From positions 1-20,414 of the forward strand of contig CAJMQE010000067.1 in NCBI GenBank assembly GCA_905215405.1: a stretch of 20,414 nucleotides of DNA, read 5' to 3'. The stretch comes from an uncultured bacterium (lineage in GTDB: Bacteria; Bacillota; Clostridia; Lachnospirales; Lachnospiraceae). Positions 7,294-14,810 of the stretch are shown piece after piece (the stretch's first letter is position 1; every line of letters starts with the position of its first letter). Below the pieces are notes generated by a model. The model did no database searches. It worked only from the letters and a program-made list of their open reading frames with translations, and was not told the origin of the DNA. The translations under genes and the position numbers were made by a program.

Positions 7294-7310
7294 TTTTCAT
7301 TAAATGAAAA
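7294..7310 (-). repeat. 17-nt palindrome TTTTCATT-N-AATGAAAA just after ntpI
   Basis: A perfect 8-1-8 inverted repeat beginning 7 nt after the ntpI stop. Its arms are identical to the outer arms of the stem-loop on the other side of ntpK (6712-6748). As RNA the loop would need to open to three or more bases, leaving 7 pairs. No T-run follows in the transcription direction. Confidence 0.55.
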
Positions 7311-7317
7311 GCTAAAA

Positions 7318-9243
7318 TCAAGCTTTCTGGTGAAATGGACGAAATGCTTTTCCGCTTCCTGTGTAAAATCTTGAGAACATCTCATAATATTCCAGACGTA
7401 AGACCTGAATACCAACAATCAGACCTTCCAGTCCACATACGATCAGATTACCAAGGATGATGACGAGCCAGTTGATACTGCCGCTCTCTGCACCACTCAA
7501 CATCAGTACGACTTCCATCATGGCACCATGGCTGATGGCAAATGCACCAATACGGACGAAAGAAATGGTGTTGGAAACGTAGCTTAACAGGACTTCGAAC
7601 ATTTCAAAGAGAGTCTGTACAAGGAACATACCCTTACCGCCTTCTATCAGATCTTTCTTCTTTTCAACAAGATTAGTCAGTGGTTCTTTTAAAGCGATTA
7701 AGATCAGAGGGACACCGAACATGATCAGCATGACAAAGCCAGCTGGAAGGGCATTTCCAGTCATAAATAGGACAACTACAGTTACAAGGGCAAGATAAAA
7801 TACAAACCCTGCACCGGCATTGGTATCAAAGAAAATTTCTCCTTTTTTGTGGGCACGAATACCGTTGATAATATGCATCAGCATAGTCAGCAGGATCAGG
7901 AACATACCAAATGCGATAGCAACAACAAGGACAAGGTTCATGTTGCCGATAAATGGAAGATTGATCATTGCCTGACCTGGACGAATCCAGAGTGGATCAA
8001 TAATATTTTCAAATCCAAACACACTGCCGAACATAAATCCAAAGATGGTAGAGAAGATACCGGCGCAGGAAATGATTGCGGCCAGTCGCATTCCTTTCAT
8101 CTTATATAGAAGAAATCCGCCAATGACAAGGCAGAGTCCCTGTCCAACATCACCGAACATAATACCAAAGATAAAGGCATAGGTCAGTGAAACGAAGGAA
8201 GTTGGATCGATTTCGTTATAATCGGGTAGTCCGTACATTTCCACGAACATTTCAAATGGACGGAACAGAAAGAAATTGTGCAGCTTTGTAGGTGGCTGAC
8301 TATTTGTTGCAGAGTTGTTATCATCTTCGACAACGAAGATATCTTTATCCGCCTCAATTTCTTTTTCAAACTTTCTTGCATCTTCTTTTGGCATCCATCC
8401 ACACAGAATGAAGAAATCAGTATGATTTTCCTGTGTGCAGGCGACCATTTTTCTGACATCGAAATTATCAGAAAGACGTTTTAATTTACGATTGGCCATC
8501 AGAAGCTGCTGTTCAAGACCTTTGCAGTTCTCATCGAATCTTTGACGAAGAACTTCTAAGTGTTCCTGTGTCTGCTTTACTTCCTGCTCGATCTGTGCAT
8601 AGATTTCAGAAGCAGTTCCTGAGTAACCATCAGGCAGGCTGTATTTCTCGAAATGCAAGGATGCAAAGAGAGAATCAACTTTGTCAGATTGCTGCTGTGG
8701 CATGAAATAGGCGCCCCAGATAAATGTTTCATTTTCATCACATTTGATAAAAACGGCATCGAGGTCCTTTTCCATGTACTTTTCATATTTTGCATAATAT
8801 TCTTTTGGCATACGGCCAAAGGCATGGTTAATGAATTTGAAATTTAAGACTTCATGAATGTCATAATTAAAATCTTTAAAAGGTTTCAGATTTGTCAGAT
8901 GTTCATTCAGTTTTTTGATGGATGCTTCTGCTGATTTCTGTTCTGTCGTATACTGTTCCTGAAGAGAATGAATCTTTTCCAGCACATTTTTGGCATCATC
9001 TAATGTGATGTCATCAGAATCAGTCAGTCCGGTCGTATCGACAAGCTTTAAAAGTTCTTCTGACTGTTGATAAAGCTCATGATATGGACTTGCACCATAG
9101 AATGGTTTCAGATTGTTTACGTTATTCAGCTCTGTCAGAGCATTTTCCAACTGAAACTCATATTTGTACAGATATTCTTCAATAACCTGGTCAAGACTAT
9201 CTTTGGGACCAGTTACTGTTAAGAATTTCATTTTGACGATCAT
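7318..9243 (-). CDS. ntpI: V-type ATPase subunit I (membrane stator, a-type)
   Basis: Stator membrane subunit that forms the ion half-channels against the K ring. 641 aa, usual for bacterial NtpI. Residues 1 to about 320 are soluble and rich in coiled coil (for example around EQYTTEQKSAEASIKKL and QEVKQTQEHLEVLRQR). From about 345 on there are several membrane segments, starting FVSLTYAFIFGIMFGDVGQG, a family signature. The essential arginine that faces the rotor carboxylate is in SFVRIGAFAISHG (about Arg564). ATG at 9243 has AGGGAGG 8 nt upstream. The gene lies between the subunit C gene (18 nt upstream) and ntpK (about 127 nt downstream, a gap with several hairpins). Confidence 0.96.
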   Translation of the reverse strand: MIVKMKFLTVTGPKDSLDQVIEEYLYKYEFQLENALTELNNVNNLKPFYGASPYHELYQQSEELLKLVDTTGLTDSDDITLDDAKNVLEKIHSLQEQYTTEQKSAEASIKKLNEHLTNLKPFKDFNYDIHEVLNFKFINHAFGRMPKEYYAKYEKYMEKDLDAVFIKCDENETFIWGAYFMPQQQSDKVDSLFASLHFEKYSLPDGYSGTASEIYAQIEQEVKQTQEHLEVLRQRFDENCKGLEQQLLMANRKLKRLSDNFDVRKMVACTQENHTDFFILCGWMPKEDARKFEKEIEADKDIFVVEDDNNSATNSQPPTKLHNFFLFRPFEMFVEMYGLPDYNEIDPTSFVSLTYAFIFGIMFGDVGQGLCLVIGGFLLYKMKGMRLAAIISCAGIFSTIFGFMFGSVFGFENIIDPLWIRPGQAMINLPFIGNMNLVLVVAIAFGMFLILLTMLMHIINGIRAHKKGEIFFDTNAGAGFVFYLALVTVVVLFMTGNALPAGFVMLIMFGVPLILIALKEPLTNLVEKKKDLIEGGKGMFLVQTLFEMFEVLLSYVSNTISFVRIGAFAISHGAMMEVVLMLSGAESGSINWLVIILGNLIVCGLEGLIVGIQVLRLEYYEMFSRFYTGSGKAFRPFHQKA

Positions 9244-9261
9244 GTGTAAAACCTCCCTGAA

Positions 9262-10299
9262 TTATTTTGTGATATAAGCAAACGTCTGGTCAGTAGGGAG
9301 ACCATAACGAATACATTCAATAGCAGTGACCAGCCGGTTCTTTTCTCTCTCTTTTTTGTAGAGATAGGAATTCAGTATTGCTACTGAATATGGATGAAGG
9401 CGGCCAGATTTGCTGTTCAGAACATTCTGTAATTTTAGATATGTATCCTCGACAGTATCAGACTGAAGATTTTCCAGATGGGTCCCATAGTAGGAGTCAC
9501 GAATCAGAACAGACAATGTCTGAGTATTCTCTGATTCCACCATCGCATGGAATTCGTCTTTTTTCAGTTTATACTGAATCGGAATGATCAGTTTGTAGAT
9601 TTCGGAAGGAGGAAGATGAAAATGTTTCTTCGCTCTGGAAATCCATTGAATGTTCAGCAAATCTATCTTTTTGCCATAAATATCACTAATTGCGTATAAA
9701 TCGTCCCCGATTAAAAATTTCTTGCGGTTCCTCCAAAACTCCTGAAAATAAAATAAGTCCAAATGCATCTCGTAGTCCATCAGGGTCGGCTGTGTATATT
9801 CTTTTAACTGCTTAAAAACAGGGTAAAGGCGCGATCCTTTTAAATTTTCGATGAGCTCGTCAATTGTTCGGACAGTTGCGAGCTCTAATACATCAATTTT
9901 TGTGTGTTCCTTAAAAAATTCGTAAAATCCAGAAAGATCAACAGGTTCATCGCTGTGATCAAAAATGGAACACAGACATTCTTTTACAATCAGAACTTCG
10001 TATCTTAGGAAATACAGGTTCAAAAATTTTCTCTGTGTTGCATTGGAAAATTTATAAAGTCTGCTGAAATCGGAATACAGACTGTTTGCGATGACTTTCT
10101 CAAGGTCATCCCTGTGTACGGTGTGTTCATTGATCGTATCGAATGCATAGGAATAGGATGTATTATTTTTTAGATAGGAGATTAGTTCAGGAATTGAAGA
10201 GAAGCCGGCAATTTCACGGTACGCTTCGTCCGTGAGCAGCTTTCCACTCATCGCTTTGATCTTCGTGGTAATGCCGCTGTAAGCCAGTCTATTATTCAT
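9262..10299 (-). CDS. ntpC: V-type ATPase subunit C (rotor adaptor, d-type)
   Basis: Funnel-shaped adaptor that links the D/F shaft to the membrane K ring. 345 aa and mostly helical, the usual size. Recognisable features are the N-terminal NNRLAYSGITTKIKAMSGKLL with the following EIAGFSSIPELISYL, plus later FLNLYFLRYEVLIVKECL and FYFQEFWRNRKKFL. These fit the three-lobed repeat of the family. The start is ATG 10299, with a weak GGGG-type ribosome site about 9 nt upstream. It lies second in the operon, 56 nt after the stalk gene and 18 nt before ntpI. The assignment relies on family pattern and conserved operon order. Confidence 0.93.
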   Translation of the reverse strand: MNNRLAYSGITTKIKAMSGKLLTDEAYREIAGFSSIPELISYLKNNTSYSYAFDTINEHTVHRDDLEKVIANSLYSDFSRLYKFSNATQRKFLNLYFLRYEVLIVKECLCSIFDHSDEPVDLSGFYEFFKEHTKIDVLELATVRTIDELIENLKGSRLYPVFKQLKEYTQPTLMDYEMHLDLFYFQEFWRNRKKFLIGDDLYAISDIYGKKIDLLNIQWISRAKKHFHLPPSEIYKLIIPIQYKLKKDEFHAMVESENTQTLSVLIRDSYYGTHLENLQSDTVEDTYLKLQNVLNSKSGRLHPYSVAILNSYLYKKEREKNRLVTAIECIRYGLPTDQTFAYITK

Positions 10300-10317
10300 A
10301 AATAATTACCCCAATCT

Positions 10318-10331
10318 TGTGCCTATGCACA
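10318..10331 (-). repeat. Small stem-loop between the stalk gene and ntpC
   Basis: TGTGC (10318-10322) pairs with GCACA (10327-10331) around CTAT. An alternative pairing CTATG/CATAG (10323-10327 with 10330-10334) would exclude it. It lies about 20 nt before the ntpC start, near its weak ribosome site. A role in translation is only a guess. Confidence 0.3.
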
Positions 10332-10355
10332 TAGAATTTACATTATATATTGTTG

Positions 10356-10667
10356 TTACACTTCGATTAATTTTTGGAAAATGCTTTCAGCCAACTGTGT
10401 ATGGCCGGACTGATAGCTCTGATCGAGTGATTTAAGCTGCTTCTGAGCATTTTCGGACTGCTCATTCAGCTGTTGCTGCATTTCCCCATTAAGTGTGCTT
10501 CGAAGTTCATCAATTTCTTTGGAAGCCTTTGCATCTGCATTTGCCAGATATGCTTCCTTCTGCTTTGAGTATTTCAACTCAAGTTCTTTCTTTTCATTGC
10601 TTGCAGCATCCATGATACGTGCTGATTTTTGGTCAATGTCAGATAATGTTTTGATGATTTCTTCCAA
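10356..10667 (-). CDS. V-type ATPase peripheral-stalk helix subunit (AhaH / NtpF-like, subunit G/H)
   Basis: Peripheral-stalk partner of subunit E. About 103 aa, almost entirely a charged helix rich in Lys, Glu, Gln and Ala (IMDASN-type start, then KELELKYSKQKEAYLANADA and QLNEQSENAQKQLKSLDQ), as expected for the AhaH/G family. No ATG is available. TTG at 10667 has AGAGG 9 nt upstream; another TTG at 10673 lies too close to that site but would add only two residues. It is the first gene of the operon, with a candidate promoter at 10719-10747. The sequence alone is a low-complexity coiled coil; position in the operon makes the call. Confidence 0.82.
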   Translation of the reverse strand: MEEIIKTLSDIDQKSARIMDAASNEKKELELKYSKQKEAYLANADAKASKEIDELRSTLNGEMQQQLNEQSENAQKQLKSLDQSYQSGHTQLAESIFQKLIEV

Positions 10668-10718
10668 TTGCAATTACCTCTTTCCCAAATGATATATTTC
10701 ATGTAATATATAGTAATC

Positions 10719-10747
10719 AGTGTAATCCTTTTTGAAAAATAATTCAA
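10719..10747 (-). promoter_or_regulatory. Candidate promoter of the V-ATPase operon
   Basis: Minus-strand TTGAAT (plus 10742-10747), 17-nt spacer, TACACT (plus 10719-10724). Each hexamer matches the sigma-A consensus at 4 of 6 positions. It lies in the 159-nt gap divergent from trmB, about 50 nt upstream of the first start codon. Weak but the best-spaced pair seen. Confidence 0.35.
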
Positions 10748-10826
10748 TTGCAGAATTGTTAAAAAATGGAAAAAAATTCTTTATAAAAGAAAGAAATTGT
10801 TTGATAAATGAATGGAGGAAAAACTT

Positions 10827-11465
10827 ATGAGACTTAGAAATGTACCTGGTGCTAGGGAAATCATGATAGAAAACAAGTATGTGTTCACAGAACCAGAGGG
10901 AATGAAAGGAACATGGAAAGAAGTATTTGGAAATGACCATCCAATCAGAATTGAAATTGGTATGGGAAAAGGCAGATTTATCACGACACTTGCGCAGCAG
11001 AATCCTGATATCAACTATGTTGGTATCGAAAAATATTCCAGTGTTCTTCTTCGTGCAGTAGAAAAGCAGGATGAACTGCAGCTGGAGAATTTGAGATTTA
11101 TTCGTATGGATGCAGAAATGATCACGGAAGTATTTGGAGAAGGCGAAGTGGACAGAATTTATCTGAATTTCTCAGATCCATGGCCAAAAGACAGACATGC
11201 GAAGAGAAGACTGACATCGAATCAGTTCTTTGAACGTTATGACCGTATTCTGAGAGCTGATGGAGAAGTACAGTTTAAGACGGATAACCGTGTTCTTTTT
11301 GACTGGTCTGTTGAAGAGATCGGTAATACAAAGTGGAATCTGAGAGTCGTAACATATGATCTGCATCATGATGCAGTCCTGAATGAAGGAAACATTATGA
11401 CGGAATATGAAGAAAAATTCTCAGAAAAAGGTACACCAATCAATAAACTGATCGCAGAAAGATAA
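10827..11465 (+). CDS. trmB: tRNA (guanine-N7-)-methyltransferase
   Basis: Methylates N7 of G46 in the variable loop of tRNAs, using S-adenosylmethionine. 212 aa, the usual bacterial length. The SAM-binding motif is IEIGMGKGRFITTLA; NYVGIEKYSSVLLRA is the acidic second strand; NFSDPWPKDRHAKRRL is the TrmB signature; QFKTDNRVLFDWS follows; and TEYEEKFSEKGTPINKL is the typical C-terminal tRNA-contact motif. I chose ATG 10827 because GGAGG at 10814-10818 lies 8 nt upstream; an earlier in-frame ATG at 10812 overlaps that site. It is transcribed divergently from the V-ATPase operon. No clear terminator follows, so transcription may run on towards trxA. Confidence 0.96.
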   Translation: MRLRNVPGAREIMIENKYVFTEPEGMKGTWKEVFGNDHPIRIEIGMGKGRFITTLAQQNPDINYVGIEKYSSVLLRAVEKQDELQLENLRFIRMDAEMITEVFGEGEVDRIYLNFSDPWPKDRHAKRRLTSNQFFERYDRILRADGEVQFKTDNRVLFDWSVEEIGNTKWNLRVVTYDLHHDAVLNEGNIMTEYEEKFSEKGTPINKLIAER

Positions 11466-11766
11466 AAATTTAATGATTGTTTACGTAAAATTTATAGTAA
11501 CCAAATACTGTTAATGTTATTATAATAATGAAGAGCATTCATTAACCTGATAGAATCTGTATTTGGACAGGAAGTGATAAGGTTGGGCAAAAAATATGGA
11601 ATCAAACATACGTTATCCGTTGCAGCTTACCGAAACACCAATATCAATACCAGAGCTGTTAAGATCAAAAAATCTTTTGATGAGGTTAATAAAATACTAA
11701 ATACAAGAAATACTAAGTGATGAATAGTGTAACCAGAGCACTTTCAGAAAAAGAGGAGGCAGATTT
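11466..11766 (+). other. trmB-trxA intergenic region
   Basis: About 300 nt. It holds a 10-bp palindrome TTTACGTAAA (11480-11489), a TATAAT hexamer (11521-11526) without a good -35, a possible 45-codon ORF (11583-11720), and the trxA ribosome site GAGGAGG just before 11767. No intrinsic terminator was seen. Confidence 0.5.
11583..11720 (+). CDS. Possible small basic protein of 45 aa, unrecognised
   Basis: An open frame starting TTG with AGGAAG 8 nt upstream (11569-11574). The product begins MGKKYGIKHTLSVAAYRNTN and ends LNTRNTK; it is basic, Asn/Lys/Arg-rich, with no membrane segment or cysteines. The frame is open upstream to a stop at 11529, adding residues like ESVFGQEVIRL, so this could instead be the remnant of a longer gene that has lost its start. 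I do not recognise it. The good ribosome-site spacing is the main reason to list it. Confidence 0.3.
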   Translation: MGKKYGIKHTLSVAAYRNTNINTRAVKIKKSFDEVNKILNTRNTK

Positions 11767-12087
11767 ATGGCCAAAGTTTTTAATAGTGAAACATTTAAAA
11801 GTGAAGTACTCGAGTCAAAGGGACTTGTACTGGTGGATTTCTATGCTGACTGGTGCGGCCCATGTAAAATGCTTACACCAATTGTAGAAGAAATTGCTGA
11901 TCAATATAAAGACAAATTAGAAGTAGGAAAGGTCAATGTTGATGAGAGCTCAGACCTTGCAGTACAGTATAAGGTCATGTCGATTCCGACTTTGATTCTG
12001 TTTGAAAATGGTCAGAAAGCAGAGACAGTTATCGGTCTTGTATCCAAAGAAGAGATTGAGAATATGATAAAAAAGCATCTTGACTAG
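11767..12087 (+). CDS. trxA: Thioredoxin
   Basis: Small cytoplasmic protein-disulfide reductant. 106 aa, usual length. The active site is WCGPC with Cys30 and Cys33 within FYADWCGPCKML; the cis-proline loop is SIPTLILFENG; and KVNVDESSDLAVQYKV is the typical central strand. ATG 11767 has a strong GAGGAGG site 7 nt upstream. It stands alone, convergent with the hydroxyacid dehydrogenase gene, and is followed by a bidirectional terminator at 12157-12219. It is a single-domain thioredoxin without a signal peptide or visible redox partner gene nearby. Confidence 0.96.
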   Translation: MAKVFNSETFKSEVLESKGLVLVDFYADWCGPCKMLTPIVEEIADQYKDKLEVGKVNVDESSDLAVQYKVMSIPTLILFENGQKAETVIGLVSKEEIENMIKKHLD

Positions 12088-12156
12088 AAAGAACAGCCTT
12101 TTAGATGAATGTTGAGACCGCTGTTAGGGCGGATACAGACATAAGATGATAAGAAA

Positions 12157-12219
12157 AAGCCTGTTACAGATCTTAGGAAGTAAATTCCTAGTAGAGCTGT
12201 AACAAGCTTTTTTGTTTTT
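12157..12219. terminator. Bidirectional terminator between trxA and the hydroxyacid dehydrogenase gene
   Basis: AAGCCTGTTACAG (12157-12169) pairs with CTGTAACAAGCTT (12197-12209) with one C-A mismatch. An inner TAGGAA/TTCCTA hairpin lies within the loop. On the plus strand it is followed by TTTTTTGTTTTT; on the minus strand by TTTTTCTT. The two flanking genes converge here. Confidence 0.85.
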
Positions 12220-12349
12220 ATAGAAAACAGATCCTATAAAATGAAAGTACTTCGTACTACAGATGCGCATTTGCGTGGCAAGAAAGCTGTCCTTTGAAAT
12301 GCAGGATCATGAGAGTATGTGAAGCACACTTTCTTATTTTTATATCAGA

Positions 12350-13309
12350 TTATGGCTGAACTACATTGCTCGGAGTGCCATTTAAAAATGAGCGGATGGT
12401 TTCGTAGACTTCATCCATCAGGCGGCTCCTTGCTTCGTGGGTAGCCCATGCAATATGAGGTGTAATGATCAGTTTCGTACTGTCTTTTATGGTAAAGAGT
12501 GGATTATCACTGCGCATTGGTTCCTGGCAGATGACGTCAAGACCGGCACCATCAATCAGATTTTCTTCCAATGCTCTTGCAAGACCGTCTTCATCTACAA
12601 TTGGTCCACGACCAAGATTCAGAAAAATGGAACTGCGCTTCATCTTTTTAAATGCTTCATAGTTCATCATCTGTTCAGTTGCAGCGTTCAGTGGTGCATG
12701 GACAGAAACGATATCGGACTGTGCTAACAGTTCATCGAAGTTTACCTGCTCATAGTCCGGATTATGATTTTTTCCGGAGGTAGAGTAATAGATAACACGG
12801 CAACCAAATGCACGGGCAATCTTAGCAACATTTCTGCCAATTTCACCGAGTCCGATGATTCCCCAGGTCTTATGGTCAAGTTCCATAAATACTTTATCAA
12901 AGTTACAGAAAACAGGACTCTGGCAGAAATCTCCGCTCTTAACATATGCATCGTAATAACTTAACTTTTCCATAACGTAGAAGAGTAGCGCAAAGGTATG
13001 CTGAACAACAGAATTTGTTGAATACCCAGCAGCATTTGTAATAGTAATACCATGTTTTTTGGTATAAGCCAGATCTACGTTATTATATCCAGTCGCAGTC
13101 AGTGAGATCAGTTTCAGGCTGGCTGCATCTTTTAGTGTATATTCATTCATTGGTACTTTATTGACAATAGCGATATCAGCATCTTTTAACCGACTTGCAG
13201 CCTGTTCAGCAGTACTTGTCTGGTAGATTTCCAGAGAGCCAAAAGCAGTAAATCGGTTCAGATCAATATCGGTACCCAGTGTCATTGCATCTAATATTAC
13301 AATCTTCAT
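12350..13309 (-). CDS. D-2-hydroxyacid dehydrogenase (NAD(P)-dependent; hydroxypyruvate/glyoxylate reductase-like)
   Basis: Oxidoreductase interconverting a D-2-hydroxyacid and the 2-oxoacid. 319 aa, the family length. The dinucleotide fold has GLGEIG at 153-158. The catalytic triad is visible: Arg234 in NLGRGPIVDED, Glu263 in CQEPM, and His285 in ITPHIAWA. After the second Rossmann strand the sequence reads IYYSTSGKN, without the Asp usual for strict NAD enzymes, so NADPH use is possible. ATG 13309 has GAGGA 9 nt upstream. It starts 16 nt after the pgi stop and very probably shares its transcript. The substrate cannot be fixed from sequence; glycerate/hydroxypyruvate or another 2-oxoacid are options. 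Confidence 0.9.
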   Translation of the reverse strand: MKIVILDAMTLGTDIDLNRFTAFGSLEIYQTSTAEQAASRLKDADIAIVNKVPMNEYTLKDAASLKLISLTATGYNNVDLAYTKKHGITITNAAGYSTNSVVQHTFALLFYVMEKLSYYDAYVKSGDFCQSPVFCNFDKVFMELDHKTWGIIGLGEIGRNVAKIARAFGCRVIYYSTSGKNHNPDYEQVNFDELLAQSDIVSVHAPLNAATEQMMNYEAFKKMKRSSIFLNLGRGPIVDEDGLARALEENLIDGAGLDVICQEPMRSDNPLFTIKDSTKLIITPHIAWATHEARSRLMDEVYETIRSFLNGTPSNVVQP

Positions 13310-13325
13310 ATAAATAAATCCTCTA

Positions 13326-14672
13326 TTATAAACGTTTTAACAGTTCAGCACGTTCATTTTCGTAACCAGGTTTTCCAAGCAGTGCGAACATATTCTTCTT
13401 GTAGCTTTCTACACCTGGCTGGTTAAATGGATTAACACCGAGAATATAACCACTGATACCACATGCAAATTCAAAGAAGTAGAATAATTCGCCAAGATAG
13501 AACTCATTCTGTTCAGGAATGCGGACCATCAGATTTGGTACATTGCCATCTGTATGGGCAAGAATCGTTCCATTCATGGCACTCTTATTAACAAAGTCCA
13601 TCGTTTTACCGGCAAGATAGTTCAGACCATCAAGATCGTTGTCTTCTGCCTCAATTGTAAGATCATGACGAGCCTTTTCGATGTTCATGACGGTTTCGAA
13701 CATGACGCGGGAACCATCCTGAATGAACTGTCCCATAGAATGCAGATCTGTTGTCAGATCGACAGATGCAGGGAAGAGTCCTTTATTGTCTTTGCCTTCG
13801 CTTTCTCCAAAAAGCTGTTTCCACCATTCAGCAGTATAATGAAGACTTGGTTCATAATCAGCAAGGATTTCGACTTCTTTGCCTTTTCTTAAAAGGATAT
13901 TTCGAATAGCAGCATACTGCATTGCATCATTTTCTTCAAATGGAAGTTCCAGTGCACGTTTTCTTCCGGACGCAGCACCTTCCATTAATTTGTCAAGATC
14001 CGCACCACTGACAGCAATGGAGAGAAGACCAACAGCAGTAAGAACAGAGAAACGTCCACCAACATCATCTGGTACAACGAATTCTTCGTAACCCTCTGCA
14101 TCAGCCAAGCTCTTTAAAGCCCCTTTTGCTTTGTCAGTTGTTGCATAGATACGTTTTGCAGCAGCTTCCTTACCGTATTTTTTCTCCAGCATTTTCTTAA
14201 AGATTCTGAAAGCAATTGCTGGCTCAGTTGTAGTACCTGATTTTGATATAATATTAACAGAGAAATCTCTGTCTCCGATAACGTCAATTAAATTAGAAAG
14301 ATATGTAGAACTGATGCTGTTTCCTACAAAATAGATTTCAGGAGTCTTTCTGATTTCTTTTGTAACAGAATTATAAAAATTATGTCTCAGAAATTCAATG
14401 GCAGCCCTCGCGCCAAGATAAGATCCACCGATTCCGATTACAACGAGTACTTCTGAATCTGACTGAATCTTTGCAGCAGCTTTTTTGATCCTTGTGAATT
14501 CGTCCTTATCGTAATTTACAGGAAGATCAATCCATCCCAGATAGTCATTGCCGGCCCCTTCTTTGGACAATAACAGCTGTTTTGCACTTTCTGTAATAGG
14601 TTTCATTGAATCAATTTCATGCTGTCTGATAAATGTTTCTGCTTTTGAATAATCAAAACTAACTTTTGTCAT
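13326..14672 (-). CDS. pgi: Glucose-6-phosphate isomerase
   Basis: Interconverts glucose-6-phosphate and fructose-6-phosphate in glycolysis. 448 aa, typical of the shorter Firmicutes form. Substrate phosphate binding: GIGGSYLGARAAIEFL and SKSGTTTEPAIAF. The PGI signature region is LTTDLHSMGQFIQDG, and the C-terminal catalytic Lys region is PFNQPGVESYKKNMFALL. I chose ATG 14672, giving MTKVSFDYSKAETF, because AAGGAG (14684-14689) lies 11 nt upstream with a second GGAG closer; a GTG reading at 14684 overlaps that site. A near-consensus promoter lies at 14774-14802. The hydroxyacid dehydrogenase follows after 16 nt. Confidence 0.97.
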   Translation of the reverse strand: MTKVSFDYSKAETFIRQHEIDSMKPITESAKQLLLSKEGAGNDYLGWIDLPVNYDKDEFTRIKKAAAKIQSDSEVLVVIGIGGSYLGARAAIEFLRHNFYNSVTKEIRKTPEIYFVGNSISSTYLSNLIDVIGDRDFSVNIISKSGTTTEPAIAFRIFKKMLEKKYGKEAAAKRIYATTDKAKGALKSLADAEGYEEFVVPDDVGGRFSVLTAVGLLSIAVSGADLDKLMEGAASGRKRALELPFEENDAMQYAAIRNILLRKGKEVEILADYEPSLHYTAEWWKQLFGESEGKDNKGLFPASVDLTTDLHSMGQFIQDGSRVMFETVMNIEKARHDLTIEAEDNDLDGLNYLAGKTMDFVNKSAMNGTILAHTDGNVPNLMVRIPEQNEFYLGELFYFFEFACGISGYILGVNPFNQPGVESYKKNMFALLGKPGYENERAELLKRL

Positions 14673-14773
14673 GCACTCCCACACTCCTTAATTTTCGTAG
14701 TACCAATGCGATTAATGTAAGAAAATATCCCCCAAATGGGACAAAATGTACAAGTATATTGATACTCTACAAT

Positions 14774-14802
14774 ATTATACAGACACCTTCCAAATATTTC
14801 AA
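14774..14802 (-). promoter_or_regulatory. Promoter of pgi
   Basis: Minus-strand TTGAAA (plus 14797-14802), 17-nt spacer, TATAAT (plus 14774-14779). This is a near-perfect vegetative promoter, about 100 nt upstream of the pgi start, just downstream of the preceding gene. The leader contains a small TCCC/GGGA hairpin of unknown use. Confidence 0.75.
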
Positions 14803-14810
14803 CTATGAGT

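Noticed and set aside
11480..11489. Palindrome TTTACGTAAA after trmB as a terminator or operator
   Set aside because: Too short for a terminator, no T-run, and a 10-bp AT-rich palindrome is easily random.
12104..12148. 14-codon ORF after trxA
   Set aside because: No ribosome site and no coding character.
12225..12345. Several small inverted repeats (for example AGTAC-TTC-GTACT and AAGAAAG...CTTTCTT) after the dehydrogenase gene
   Set aside because: Short or long-looped pairings with no consistent structure; the clear terminator is at 12157-12219.
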